A stretch of 64,000 nucleotides of DNA from Citrobacter sp. JGM124 (GTDB lineage: Bacteria; Pseudomonadota; Gammaproteobacteria; Enterobacterales; Enterobacteriaceae). The stretch spans positions 186,001 through 250,000 of the forward strand of contig NZ_JAERJD010000004.1 in NCBI RefSeq assembly GCF_018257795.1, given 5' to 3'. Below the pieces are notes generated by a model, which was not told where the DNA came from, searched no databases, and worked only from the letters and a program-made list of their open reading frames with translations. How positions within the stretch are numbered: position 1 is the stretch's first letter; each line of letters begins with the position of its first letter. The translations under genes were made by a program, and so were the position numbers. Below, piece by piece: positions 35,872-44,178 of this stretch.

Positions 35872-36444
35872 ATGAAAATCAGTCTTCCCGTGCTCTGTAT
35901 TAGCATGGGGTTGATGGGGATAAGCCCAGCCGTATTCGCCGGTACCGCAACCAGTGTCTTCAATTTTCAGGCCGTATTTGTAGGTGGGGGGTGCGATATT
36001 AGTGCCCCGGCTTCAGTAAAGTTTAATAATGGAAATGCCTTTAGTTCGCTCGAAATAGAACGGGAAACAGCCTCGACAAATGAAACCTTTGACATCACTC
36101 TGAGTAACTGTGCAGGATGGGGATTAACCCCCTCTATTAAAGTGAGTGGCGCGCAGACTTCGGAGTTTGGTCTACCCTTATTTCGTGACGTGATGGGCCC
36201 GATGGATGCAAACGGGTATGGTATTTTATTAAAGACGGATGGCAATAGCACATTCAGCCCAAATCTTAATTTAGCTGAAAATGGGGTGATATCTGCATCT
36301 GACTGGTCAACGGACAGCCAGCTTAACACCGTAAATACGACGTTGCCGATGGTTGCTTCATTGCGCTGTGGTGACTGCAGTTATTCTGGACGTCAAGGCG
36401 GGGAATTTAAAGCCACCGTGACCTTTGATTTTGTGTATGAATGA
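35872..36444 (+). CDS. Pilin-like minor subunit with extra CGDC motif (paralogue B)
   Basis: A 190-residue pilin-like protein, paralogous to the product of 34675-35259. It has a signal peptide ending AVFA, GGGCDISAPASVKFNNG, FDITLSNCAGW, NGYGILLKTDGNS, LRCGDCSYSGR and the C-terminal TFDFVYE. AGGAGG lies directly upstream of the ATG at good spacing. Two CGDC paralogues around a third pilin suggest a duplicated minor-subunit set, each possibly recognised by a different chaperone. The stop codon overlaps the possible leader codons of the next chaperone gene. Confidence 0.8.
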   Translation: MKISLPVLCISMGLMGISPAVFAGTATSVFNFQAVFVGGGCDISAPASVKFNNGNAFSSLEIERETASTNETFDITLSNCAGWGLTPSIKVSGAQTSEFGLPLFRDVMGPMDANGYGILLKTDGNSTFSPNLNLAENGVISASDWSTDSQLNTVNTTLPMVASLRCGDCSYSGRQGGEFKATVTFDFVYE

Positions 36445-36451
36445 GGCCAGC

Positions 36452-37222
36452 ATGATGAAAAAACGCGTTACACACCCTTATTTTGCAAAAGTTGTCAGTG
36501 CATTATCCCTGTTTTTTTTCGCCTCTACGCTGAGTTATGCGGAAGGCGGGTTAAGCCTCAGCCAGACACGCGTCATTTTTAATGCCGGTGACAACAGTGC
36601 CAAGGTGACCCTTAATAATAATAGCGATCGTGTTTATTTGGTTAACAGTCGAGTGCTGCCGAGCCCTGATGCGAACCGGCAGTCCACTGAAGCCATGCCT
36701 TTTATGGTGACGCCGCCCCTATTCAGGCTGGAAAAAGAGAGCCGTAATACGGTACTGATCGGCAAAAATAATACCTCGGCATTACCTGCTGACCGTGAGT
36801 CAGTTTTCTATTTGAGTTTTTTAGCTATCCCATCCGTCAAAAAGAGTGGTGTGGTAGAGACCGATACGGATGACCAGGGAGGGATGACCTCCACCCAGGT
36901 ATCGCTGGGGATTCGTACGGTGATTAAGCTGTTTTATCGCCCATCAGGGCTGGCGATGCCGGCGGCAGCGGCACCAGGAAAGCTGACCTTTGAGACGAAA
37001 GGAAAGGCGCTGGTAGTCAATAACCCGACGCCTTATTATGTGACGCTCGCCCAACTGCGCCTCAATGGGCAGAACGTCGGTGTTCGTGAGCAGGGTGCCA
37101 TGGTTGCCCCTTATGCCAGCCAGACCTATCAGGTGAAGGGGACCGGCCCGGCGAATAAAGTGCAATGGTCAGTGATTAATGAGTTTGGCGGGGTGAGTGA
37201 GCAGTATCAGTGGTCTCGCTAA
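36452..37222 (+). CDS. Periplasmic pilus chaperone 2 of the second fimbrial operon
   Basis: A 256-residue PapD-family chaperone with a signal peptide ending LSYA. It shows LSLSQTRVIFNAG, MVTPPLFRLEKES, PADRESVFYLSFLAIP, IRTVIKLFYRPSGL and PTPYYVTLAQ. The loop between strands F1 and G1 is long (VVETDTDDQGGMTSTQV), a feature seen in FGL-type chaperones, but confirmation needs structural alignment. GAGG lies 5-6 bases before the ATG at 36452; an in-frame ATG at 36437 is possible. It follows pilin paralogue B by 7 bp. Confidence 0.88.
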   Translation: MMKKRVTHPYFAKVVSALSLFFFASTLSYAEGGLSLSQTRVIFNAGDNSAKVTLNNNSDRVYLVNSRVLPSPDANRQSTEAMPFMVTPPLFRLEKESRNTVLIGKNNTSALPADRESVFYLSFLAIPSVKKSGVVETDTDDQGGMTSTQVSLGIRTVIKLFYRPSGLAMPAAAAPGKLTFETKGKALVVNNPTPYYVTLAQLRLNGQNVGVREQGAMVAPYASQTYQVKGTGPANKVQWSVINEFGGVSEQYQWSR

Positions 37223-37238
37223 ACACGGGAGTGAAGTG

Positions 37239-38030
37239 ATGAGTCGATTTCAACGGTGGTGTGGGATTTTTTTGTTTTCTCTGGCGGGAATGACTGACGT
37301 TTGGGCGAATACGCACTCTGAGCCAGAAGGTATCGTACTGGATAATACGCGAGTTATTTACCCCGGGAGTGCCAAAGCGGGGATCACTTTTTCGGTGACC
37401 AACCGTACCCCTTATGTCTATCTGCTGCAATCAAGGGTTCTGCCCTGGGGGAGTAGTGAGCCGGGTATGACCACCTCCGGGGATGAACGCCAGCCTGTAG
37501 CAGCGGCTGAAGCCGAGCGTTCGCCGTCGACACCTTTTATTGTGCTGCCGCCATTAGCGCGTTTTGCCCCTGAAGAGAAGATGACCCTGCGTATTCGGTT
37601 AATAAAAAATAGTCTGCCGACAGACCGGGAATCGATTTTCAGCTTGTCGCTCAAGGCAATACCCAGCCAGCACAAGCCCCTGTCAGAGGGGAGCGAGGGA
37701 AGCAGCCAAATGGTACTGGCCTTGCAAAATAACCTCAAATTGTTTTATCGGCCCGAAGGGCTTACCGAAATGAGTGCCGAACAGCGTTCGGCCGCGTTGC
37801 GATTTTCCCTTCAGGGTACGCAGCTAACGATGAACAACCCCACGCCGTATTACGTGACCTTAGGGAACGTAAGTGTCGACGGGGGGCAGCTTGAATTAGG
37901 GCAGCAACGGATGCTGGCCCCCTTCACAACAGCATCTTATCGCGTTGTAAAAGGGGCAACAACGGTGGGCTGGCGATTAATTAATGATCGTGGAGAGCAA
38001 ACCCCTGAACTGACCCAGCCCCTGCGCTAA
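37239..38030 (+). CDS. Periplasmic pilus chaperone 3 of the second fimbrial operon
   Basis: A 263-residue PapD-family chaperone. Its signal peptide ends VWA, followed by IVLDNTRVIYPGSAKAG, PFIVLPPLARFAPEE, PTDRESIFSLSLKAIP and LALQNNLKLFYRPEGL, then PTPYYVTLGNV. The F1-G1 loop is Ser/Gly-rich and long (HKPLSEGSEGSSQM), as in chaperone 2. An insertion of about 20 residues (SSEPGMTTSGDERQPVAAAEAERS) follows the first strand pair. GGGAG precedes the ATG at 37239. It ends 15 bp before the usher start and completes an unusual set of three chaperones serving one usher. Confidence 0.88.
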   Translation: MSRFQRWCGIFLFSLAGMTDVWANTHSEPEGIVLDNTRVIYPGSAKAGITFSVTNRTPYVYLLQSRVLPWGSSEPGMTTSGDERQPVAAAEAERSPSTPFIVLPPLARFAPEEKMTLRIRLIKNSLPTDRESIFSLSLKAIPSQHKPLSEGSEGSSQMVLALQNNLKLFYRPEGLTEMSAEQRSAALRFSLQGTQLTMNNPTPYYVTLGNVSVDGGQLELGQQRMLAPFTTASYRVVKGATTVGWRLINDRGEQTPELTQPLR

Positions 38031-38045
38031 TTGAAGACCTGCTTA

Positions 38046-40703
38046 ATGAACCGAGACGGATGTATGCATAACATGCAACGCAAAAAATGCCGAAAATATA
38101 CTGGAGTACCTTTATTTTTTCGCTTAAGCCTGATTAGCACAAGTGTCTTCCTGGGCATGCCTTATGCGTATGGGGAAGATTACTTTGACCCGAGCTTTTT
38201 GGCATTAAGCGGGGAAGCCAATCAGGTGGATCTGTCTGCCTTTACCCAGGAGGGTGGTGTCGCGGAAGGGGACTACACGGTTGCGGTGTTTGTCAATCAG
38301 CAAGATGTGGGGCAATTTAAGCTGCATTTTGTCAAGAATGCCAAACAGGTGGTGGCCCCGGAACTGACCCCAGCGCTGCTGGAGTCCTGGGGGGTGAATG
38401 TGCCGAATGTGCCAGAGCTCAAATCGTTGGCCGTCGATGCCCCAGTTACCGATTTAGCTGCCTATATACCACAGGCCACCAGCAAACTGGATTTGGCGCG
38501 TTTACGGCTGGATTTGAGTATCCCGCAAGTGGCCATGAGCCCCAATTACACACGCCATGCGAATCCTGAACTGTGGGAGGACGGTATCCCCGCACTGCTG
38601 TTTAACTACAGTGTCAGCGCGGGACAAAACCGTAATGACCAGGGTAACGGTGACTCGACGACGAGTGATAACCTGTTTGCTTCCGTGCGCGGCGGGGCCA
38701 ACCTGGGACCATGGCGTTTGCGTAGCACCATGACCCACACCCGCTTTGAATACAGTGGTCGTGGGAGTGAGTCGAATCAAACGCAGCAGGATACCCGTTT
38801 TTCTAATACCTATTTATCGCGTGATATTAAAGGGTTGCGTTCCCATGTGCTGGCTGGTGAGGCAAGCACCGGGGGGGATATTTTTGACAGTGTATCCTTC
38901 AAAGGGGTGAAGCTGGCCTCAAATGAACAGATGCTGCCCAGCCAGTTACGGGGCTATGCCCCGGTGATTAGCGGCGTGGCGAATACCAATGCCCGTATCA
39001 CGGTACGACAAAATGGCAATGTGGTGTATGAAACCTATGTCGCACCGGGCCCGTTTTATATTAATGATATTCAGCAGGCGGGGTTATCAGGGGACTACGA
39101 TGTCACGGTAACGGAGGCTGATGGCACCGAGCGCCGGTTTATGGTGCCCTATTCCGCACTGCCAATGATGCTGCGCCCGGGGGGGTGGAAGTATGAGCTG
39201 ACCGCGGGTCGCTACGACGGGGCACTGACGCAGGGCTCTCGCCAGTCGGACTTTGTGTTAGCCACCGGGGTTTACGGATTGCAGAACGGTATCACCTTGT
39301 TTGGTGGGGCATTAGTGGCAAAAGACTACCAGGCCTTGAGCGCCGGGACCGGGGTGTCATTAGGCGAGATCGGGGCGGTTTCAGTGGATGCCACCCGTTC
39401 CGTGGCGAAATTTAAAACTGGTGTTGATTCCTCCGAGCGTAAAACCGGGCAGTCGTACCGCTTACGTTACTCAAAGAGTTTGACGTCTACGGGAACATCA
39501 GTGGATTTAACAGCATTGCGTTATTCCACAGAAAATTACTATAACTTTAGTGAGTTTAACAGCCAGGGTTATACCCTGGAAGACGGGCTGAGCCCATGGA
39601 CATTGCAGCGCCGTCGCAGCAGTTTCCAGACACAGCTCAGCCAGCAACTTGGCGGCTACGGCACACTGCGTTTTCGTGCGAATCGGGATGACTACTGGGG
39701 CAATAACAAAACCCTGACAGGGTTATCGCTGGGGTACAGCGGCAGTGTGAAAGGGGTCAGTTTTGGGGTGAATTACAACATTGACCGTATTAAAGACACC
39801 AACGGCAGCTGGCCGGAAAACCGCCAGGTCAGTGCCAGTGTCAGTATCCCATTCCGTATTTTTGGGCACTCTTCAAACTTGCAGTCAATATATGCCACCA
39901 CGACGATGAGCCATGACAACCAGGGGCGCACGCAAAACCAGATGGGGCTCAGTGGCAGCGCGCTGGACAGCAGCCTCTCTTATGGTGTTTCCCAGAGCTG
40001 GGGTAACCAGGGGCAAACGGCAGTGAGCAACGCCAATATGGGGTATCAAGGGAGCAAGGGGAGCATCAGCACCGGGTATAGCTACAGCGATACCTCACGG
40101 TCAATCAATATGAACGCCAGTGGCGGGGTACTGGTGCACAGTGGCGGGGTAACCCTGGCACGGTCGCTGGGGGACTCGGTGGCACTGGTCAGCGCACCGG
40201 GTGCTTCGGGAACTCGCCTGATGAATGGTGATGCGGCCATTGACTGGCAGGGCTACGCCGTGGCCCCTTATTTATCGGATTATATGAAAAATAGCGTGGG
40301 GATCGATCCGACTACGCTGCCTGAAGGGGTGGATGTGACACACTCCAATGCCAATGTGTACCCGACCAAAGGGGCCGTGGTGAAGGTGGATATTGCCACC
40401 CGTGTCGGGTACCAGGTACTGATGACATTAAAACAGGCCAATCAGAACCCGGTGCCATTTGGCGCTATTGCGACCCTTAAAAGTCTGCTTGGTGGCGACG
40501 AAGTGAGTGGCATTGTCGGGGATATGGGTCAGGTGTACCTTGCTGGTTTACCGGAGAAAGGTGAGTTACTGGTGAAATGGGGGAACGGTGCCGATCGTCA
40601 GTGCACAGTGAAATTTGCGGCGTTATCCAACCTGGCAACCAGCCCGGATAATCCGATACGGCAGGTGACTTACCACTGTGGTGGTGAGAAAGCCGCTGAC
40701 TGA
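38046..40703 (+). CDS. Outer-membrane fimbrial usher of the second operon
   Basis: An usher of about 885 residues. It has the N-terminal domain DYFDPSFLALSGEANQVDLSAF, the barrel block NPELWEDGIPALLFNYSVS, the plug region PSQLRGYAPVISGVANTNARITV, and C-terminal domains with GDMGQVYLAGLPEKG and a final Cys pair. It forms the assembly pore for this fimbria. The start is uncertain: ATG at 38046, 38064 or 38073 would all leave a signal peptide ending at AYG; 38046 has GAAG 8 bases upstream. It is the only usher in this operon and lies 15 bp after chaperone 3. It differs substantially from FimD at 673-3324. Confidence 0.92.
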   Translation: MNRDGCMHNMQRKKCRKYTGVPLFFRLSLISTSVFLGMPYAYGEDYFDPSFLALSGEANQVDLSAFTQEGGVAEGDYTVAVFVNQQDVGQFKLHFVKNAKQVVAPELTPALLESWGVNVPNVPELKSLAVDAPVTDLAAYIPQATSKLDLARLRLDLSIPQVAMSPNYTRHANPELWEDGIPALLFNYSVSAGQNRNDQGNGDSTTSDNLFASVRGGANLGPWRLRSTMTHTRFEYSGRGSESNQTQQDTRFSNTYLSRDIKGLRSHVLAGEASTGGDIFDSVSFKGVKLASNEQMLPSQLRGYAPVISGVANTNARITVRQNGNVVYETYVAPGPFYINDIQQAGLSGDYDVTVTEADGTERRFMVPYSALPMMLRPGGWKYELTAGRYDGALTQGSRQSDFVLATGVYGLQNGITLFGGALVAKDYQALSAGTGVSLGEIGAVSVDATRSVAKFKTGVDSSERKTGQSYRLRYSKSLTSTGTSVDLTALRYSTENYYNFSEFNSQGYTLEDGLSPWTLQRRRSSFQTQLSQQLGGYGTLRFRANRDDYWGNNKTLTGLSLGYSGSVKGVSFGVNYNIDRIKDTNGSWPENRQVSASVSIPFRIFGHSSNLQSIYATTTMSHDNQGRTQNQMGLSGSALDSSLSYGVSQSWGNQGQTAVSNANMGYQGSKGSISTGYSYSDTSRSINMNASGGVLVHSGGVTLARSLGDSVALVSAPGASGTRLMNGDAAIDWQGYAVAPYLSDYMKNSVGIDPTTLPEGVDVTHSNANVYPTKGAVVKVDIATRVGYQVLMTLKQANQNPVPFGAIATLKSLLGGDEVSGIVGDMGQVYLAGLPEKGELLVKWGNGADRQCTVKFAALSNLATSPDNPIRQVTYHCGGEKAAD

Positions 40704-40803
40704 TGCAATGGTCGAACCTTTTTCCCTATCGTCCTGAGCCTGGAATATCAATCACGTCACTCAGCCTGCCTTTCATGGCGCCAATTTTTTGAGTGAAACA
40801 GAT

Positions 40804-42051
40804 ATGAGACAGATAAATAGCATGAATACAAATAATAACCGAGAGATGTCCTTCCTTGGTGCCCGCATGACAGCAGAATACAGGCCCATAAAACAGATGC
40901 TGTATTCTCTGAAACGGTGGATACATTGGGGTAGTTATTCGCAGCATAAGGCGATTCCGGCCCGTCGTAAACTCGCTTGTCTATCCACATTGCGCATTGC
41001 CAGTCTCCTTCTGGTGGTACTGTACAGCCCGGTATCATTGTCCCAGGCGGTCAGTGGCACCTACTTGGTCAATGGTGGCTCAGTTTGGACGGGGACTAAC
41101 GTGCATGCTGTCCTTCCTAGTACTGGTAAATTTTATCTAAATAACGAAAATTCTTTTGGGTATATAGAGTATGTAAATCTATGGGGTAAGACATCAGATG
41201 GTGTATCTGGCTATTTAGTGGCCCCCGATATTGTAATCACTCTCAATGGTACCGTAGACGCGATTATGGAGTCGAGATCGGGTATTCATCGGACAGCCTC
41301 TTTCTCTCTAATTAGGGGCCAGGACCCTGTCGCTACCGGTGGTGTGGCTAAAATGTCGATAAACAATGGAGGCTATAGATGGGGCCACATGGGCTTTGGT
41401 GTAACTCAGGAGGGCATGGATGATTATAACTCGGGTACTGATACTATAAATATCCAGCCAGGTCTTTGGATTGGCCCACAGGCGGAGCCTGGGACGTACT
41501 CCATTGATCCTGTGCTTTTTGCAGATATTAGATTCAGTCAGAGCAGGTTCAATATCCTCGATAGTTCGACAATAAAAATAGTGCAGCCGATGGAGTGCGT
41601 TATTGCAGCCCCCCCTACCGTTGATTTTGGGATTATTCATGGTTTGGGCATTAAGGAAAACGCATTTATAGCACAGAAAACAGGCGATTTAACGATAAAT
41701 TGCACTAGTAGCTCTCAAAGTGCGACAGCAAATGCAAAAGTCCAAGTATTAGGAGATGCATTGTCTGCACATAAATATATTTTAATACTGAAAAATGATA
41801 ATGGAGAACTGGCACCTGGTGAGATTCGAGGATGGTTAAACCAGCCCCCTACAAATACGTGTAGTGGCGGAGCAGGTGCGACTGATGGTCTTGTTTTCGG
41901 GGACAGCAGTAAGTGGTACGATACAGAGAAACTTAAAGTAGGAGCTAATAAAATTCCTTATGTTTTTAATTTATGTGGAAGCGGAAATAATAAAGTGAAT
42001 AACCTTGGCCCTGCAAGCGCGACTGCCACGATCAATATATCTTGGGATTGA
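40804..42051 (+). CDS. Two-domain fimbrial tip adhesin
   Basis: A protein of about 415 residues. The signal peptide (LACLSTLRIASLLLVVLYSPVSLSQA) is preceded by about 45-55 polar residues, which is unusually long. A distinct N-terminal domain (about 150-190 residues, mostly beta, Gly/Asn-rich) is followed by a C-terminal pilin domain with MECVIAAPPTVDFG, INCTSSS, a second Cys pair in TNTCSGG and FNLCGSG, and the donor-strand-type end ATATINISWD. This is the architecture of FimH/MrkD-like tip adhesins. The position after the usher fits. The start is uncertain (TTG 40789, ATG 40804 or later). The coding sequence is more AT-rich than the usher gene. Confidence 0.75.
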   Translation: MRQINSMNTNNNREMSFLGARMTAEYRPIKQMLYSLKRWIHWGSYSQHKAIPARRKLACLSTLRIASLLLVVLYSPVSLSQAVSGTYLVNGGSVWTGTNVHAVLPSTGKFYLNNENSFGYIEYVNLWGKTSDGVSGYLVAPDIVITLNGTVDAIMESRSGIHRTASFSLIRGQDPVATGGVAKMSINNGGYRWGHMGFGVTQEGMDDYNSGTDTINIQPGLWIGPQAEPGTYSIDPVLFADIRFSQSRFNILDSSTIKIVQPMECVIAAPPTVDFGIIHGLGIKENAFIAQKTGDLTINCTSSSQSATANAKVQVLGDALSAHKYILILKNDNGELAPGEIRGWLNQPPTNTCSGGAGATDGLVFGDSSKWYDTEKLKVGANKIPYVFNLCGSGNNKVNNLGPASATATINISWD

Positions 42052-42093
42052 ATCGATTGATAATTATCTTTGAGTATGGTGCGAGTGTCACGA

Positions 42094-43785
42094 ATGTATA
42101 CATATAAAAAAATACTACGACTAATACCATCAGTAATTATTTTTATATCCTTGCCTCTTCAATCCGAAGTCGTAGAATTTAATCGTATTGTTAATGATTG
42201 TTTCATTAATGAGGATGCGGAAGCTGCTTGTTGGCAGAGGATGTCATCTGAAGTAGTCCCTACAAATCTATATGATTTTGGTGTGCACTATGCGAATGGA
42301 GATGGCGTCAAACAAGATTTATCCAAGGGTCGTTATTGGATACATAAGGCTGCGTTAACTGGCTACCCTTTTGCACAATATAATTTGGGGGTAATGTTTC
42401 TTGACGGTATTGGCGGCTCTAAAAGTACATCCTGTGCGGAGTATTGGTTAAATAAAGCTGCAGTGGTGGGGGGGGAAACAGGATTCATGGCAAAACAATT
42501 GCTGGATTATGTGGCCGAGCATAACAAGCAGCTTGCCCCAAAAATCATCCGCCCTGATAGCACCAGTTCGTGTCAGCAACTGCCGGATATTGTTTTTCCT
42601 GCCCTTCCCGGGGTAAGTACAGCGCCGTTGCCGGGGAATAGTGCCCCCATAAAAAACAATCCACCGACGGTAAACGATACCTTACAGGGGGCTTTATCGT
42701 CCAATGGCGGGGCGGAAGAGGCTAAGACGGAAGCATCCGAACCGGAGCAGGCTAAGACAGCAGCACCTGAGCCCGCACAGACTGTGGCAGAAGCGTCCGA
42801 ACCGAAGCAGGCTAAGACAGCGGTACCTGAGACAGCACAGGCAGTGGCAGAAGCGTCCGAACCGGAGCAGGCGAAGACAGCAGTACCTGAGCCCGCAGAG
42901 GCAGTGGTCGAAGAGTCGGAGACAGCGCAGGCGAAGGAAGAATCCCAATTTGATCTTGAACCAGCCACATCGTACCGTAAAACCGTGGGCCGTTATCTTA
43001 TCCAACTGGGGGCTAAGATATCAGGTCAAGAAGAGGAGCATTCTTTAACGTTATCTCCTCCGGTGAAAACAGAGAGGGAGATAGCGTCACGAGAAGAATC
43101 CGAGCAGGCTGTGGAGCCAATGACGGTGCCTGAGGGACATCAGGATGATAATTTATTGAGTAAAGAGTTCCTGAAGGGATCTGAAAACAATCAGAAAGTG
43201 GATGATCTACCACTGGTTATTCAAATTTTTGAGCTGCCACTGATGCACCAGTCAGAGCCAAATACTATGGAACCACCGGGCACAGGACCTGTTGATGAAG
43301 AAGAAGCCCTTGTGTTATCGGAAAGTCGAAAGGGGCTCTCTGATGCGAGGGCTGTCAATGGGGCCGCTATTACTGAGGGAAAATCAGTATCGTCGAGCTC
43401 AGATGCAGAAAATAAAAGTGAATCTACTACGGTTATTCCGCCGGTGACGGAAGCACCACAAGCCCTTAAAACTGCGCCTGTGCCGACAGCCCATGCCCCC
43501 TTGAACTTAGGGGGGGATATTCGCCATGCATCAAAGAAACATTATACATTACAATTGGGTAGCGCAAGTCAGTCTGAGCCATTATTGGCGATGGCCAGAA
43601 AACAAAAATTATCTAATTACCTAGTGTATGAAACACAACGGCATGGTCAGCGTTGGTTTGTTTTAGTGCATGGTGAATATGCGACCATGTCACAAGCAAA
43701 ACGAGCATTACAGCAGTTGCCAGCCTCTTTCAAAAAGGATAGTCCCTGGGCTCGTAGTATTGGACATGTGCAAACAGAGTTGTAG
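42094..43785 (+). CDS. Sel1-repeat protein with acidic tandem repeats and a DamX-like SPOR domain
   Basis: A protein of about 563 residues with an N-terminal signal peptide (MYTYKKILRLIPSVIIFISL). Sel1-type repeats follow (YDFGVHYANGDGVKQDLSKGRYWIHKAALTGYPFAQYNLGVMFLDGIGG). A low-complexity Glu/Ala/Pro region contains three 20-residue repeats at 42730-42909. The C-terminal SPOR domain (about the last 80 residues, HYTLQLGSASQSEPLLAMARKQ onward) closely resembles that of DamX. SPOR domains bind denuded peptidoglycan at division sites. It lies 42 bp after the adhesin gene and is probably the last gene of the fimbrial operon. ATG 42076 is an alternative start. Its role in fimbriation is unknown. 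Confidence 0.8.
   Translation: MYTYKKILRLIPSVIIFISLPLQSEVVEFNRIVNDCFINEDAEAACWQRMSSEVVPTNLYDFGVHYANGDGVKQDLSKGRYWIHKAALTGYPFAQYNLGVMFLDGIGGSKSTSCAEYWLNKAAVVGGETGFMAKQLLDYVAEHNKQLAPKIIRPDSTSSCQQLPDIVFPALPGVSTAPLPGNSAPIKNNPPTVNDTLQGALSSNGGAEEAKTEASEPEQAKTAAPEPAQTVAEASEPKQAKTAVPETAQAVAEASEPEQAKTAVPEPAEAVVEESETAQAKEESQFDLEPATSYRKTVGRYLIQLGAKISGQEEEHSLTLSPPVKTEREIASREESEQAVEPMTVPEGHQDDNLLSKEFLKGSENNQKVDDLPLVIQIFELPLMHQSEPNTMEPPGTGPVDEEEALVLSESRKGLSDARAVNGAAITEGKSVSSSSDAENKSESTTVIPPVTEAPQALKTAPVPTAHAPLNLGGDIRHASKKHYTLQLGSASQSEPLLAMARKQKLSNYLVYETQRHGQRWFVLVHGEYATMSQAKRALQQLPASFKKDSPWARSIGHVQTEL
42730..42942 (+). repeat. 60-bp tandem repeats coding for EASEP(E/K)QAKTA units
   Basis: Three consecutive 60-bp units begin at 42730, 42790 and 42850, with a partial fourth at 42910. 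Each encodes 20 residues of the type EASEPEQAKTAxPExAxxVA. The DNA of the units is nearly identical, so the number may vary by slippage or recombination between strains. Confidence 0.85.
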
Positions 43786-43870
43786 TGGGTATTCTCGTAT
43801 CTATACATTCAGGTCTGTAATTTTAGTGCCTTGTTTTTTTATTGAAAAATTCTTTTCTTTTTTGAGCCAT

Positions 43871-43900
43871 ATGTGTGGGAGGTATTTCACTCCCACACAT
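43871..43900 (+). terminator. 11-bp perfect hairpin after the fimbrial operon
   Basis: ATGTGTGGGAG pairs exactly with CTCCCACACAT across an 8-base loop, 86 bases after the Sel1-SPOR stop codon. No U tract follows, so it may be a non-canonical terminator or 3' stabilising hairpin. An operator function is an alternative. Confidence 0.5.
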
Positions 43901-44144
43901 GACTCATGCCGATTCTCTTGCACGAATTTGCTCACCACAGGAATGAGTCAGCGCATTCTTTAGCCGTTTTCTATCGTTCAATGGAAACGGTCATTCCAGA
44001 TCTCCTTCTGTAGCTCGATTTGAACCAGACAAAACAAAAAAACAGTACAGATAGCGGAAAAAAATGCTATTCAGGCATCGTTTTACTCGATTTTTATCAT
44101 GAAGGAGCGTTTTTTGTAATTTTTGGTTTTTGATCTGACTCAGC

Positions 44145-44166
44145 ATCATGGGCTCAACACCATGAT
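44145..44166. promoter_or_regulatory. Inverted repeat before the DUF1127 gene
   Basis: ATCATGG and CCATGAT flank 8 bases, ending directly before the AAGGAG ribosome-binding site of the small gene. It could be an operator or an RNA hairpin that affects translation. Confidence 0.4.
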
Positions 44167-44178
44167 AAGGAGCAGATG

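Larger units (their letters stand above)
43786..44178. other. Intergenic region before the DUF1127 gene
   Basis: This 393-bp segment contains a strong 22-bp-arm-total hairpin at 43871-43900 and a shorter inverted repeat at 44145-44166. There is no convincing coding sequence. It marks the right end of the second fimbrial operon and the promoter of the small DUF1127 gene. Confidence 0.5.

Noticed and set aside
42573-43005. Frames opposite the repeats of the Sel1-SPOR gene
   Set aside because: They reflect the repetitive DNA read in other frames; Cys/Leu- or Ala/Ser-rich composition without start signals.
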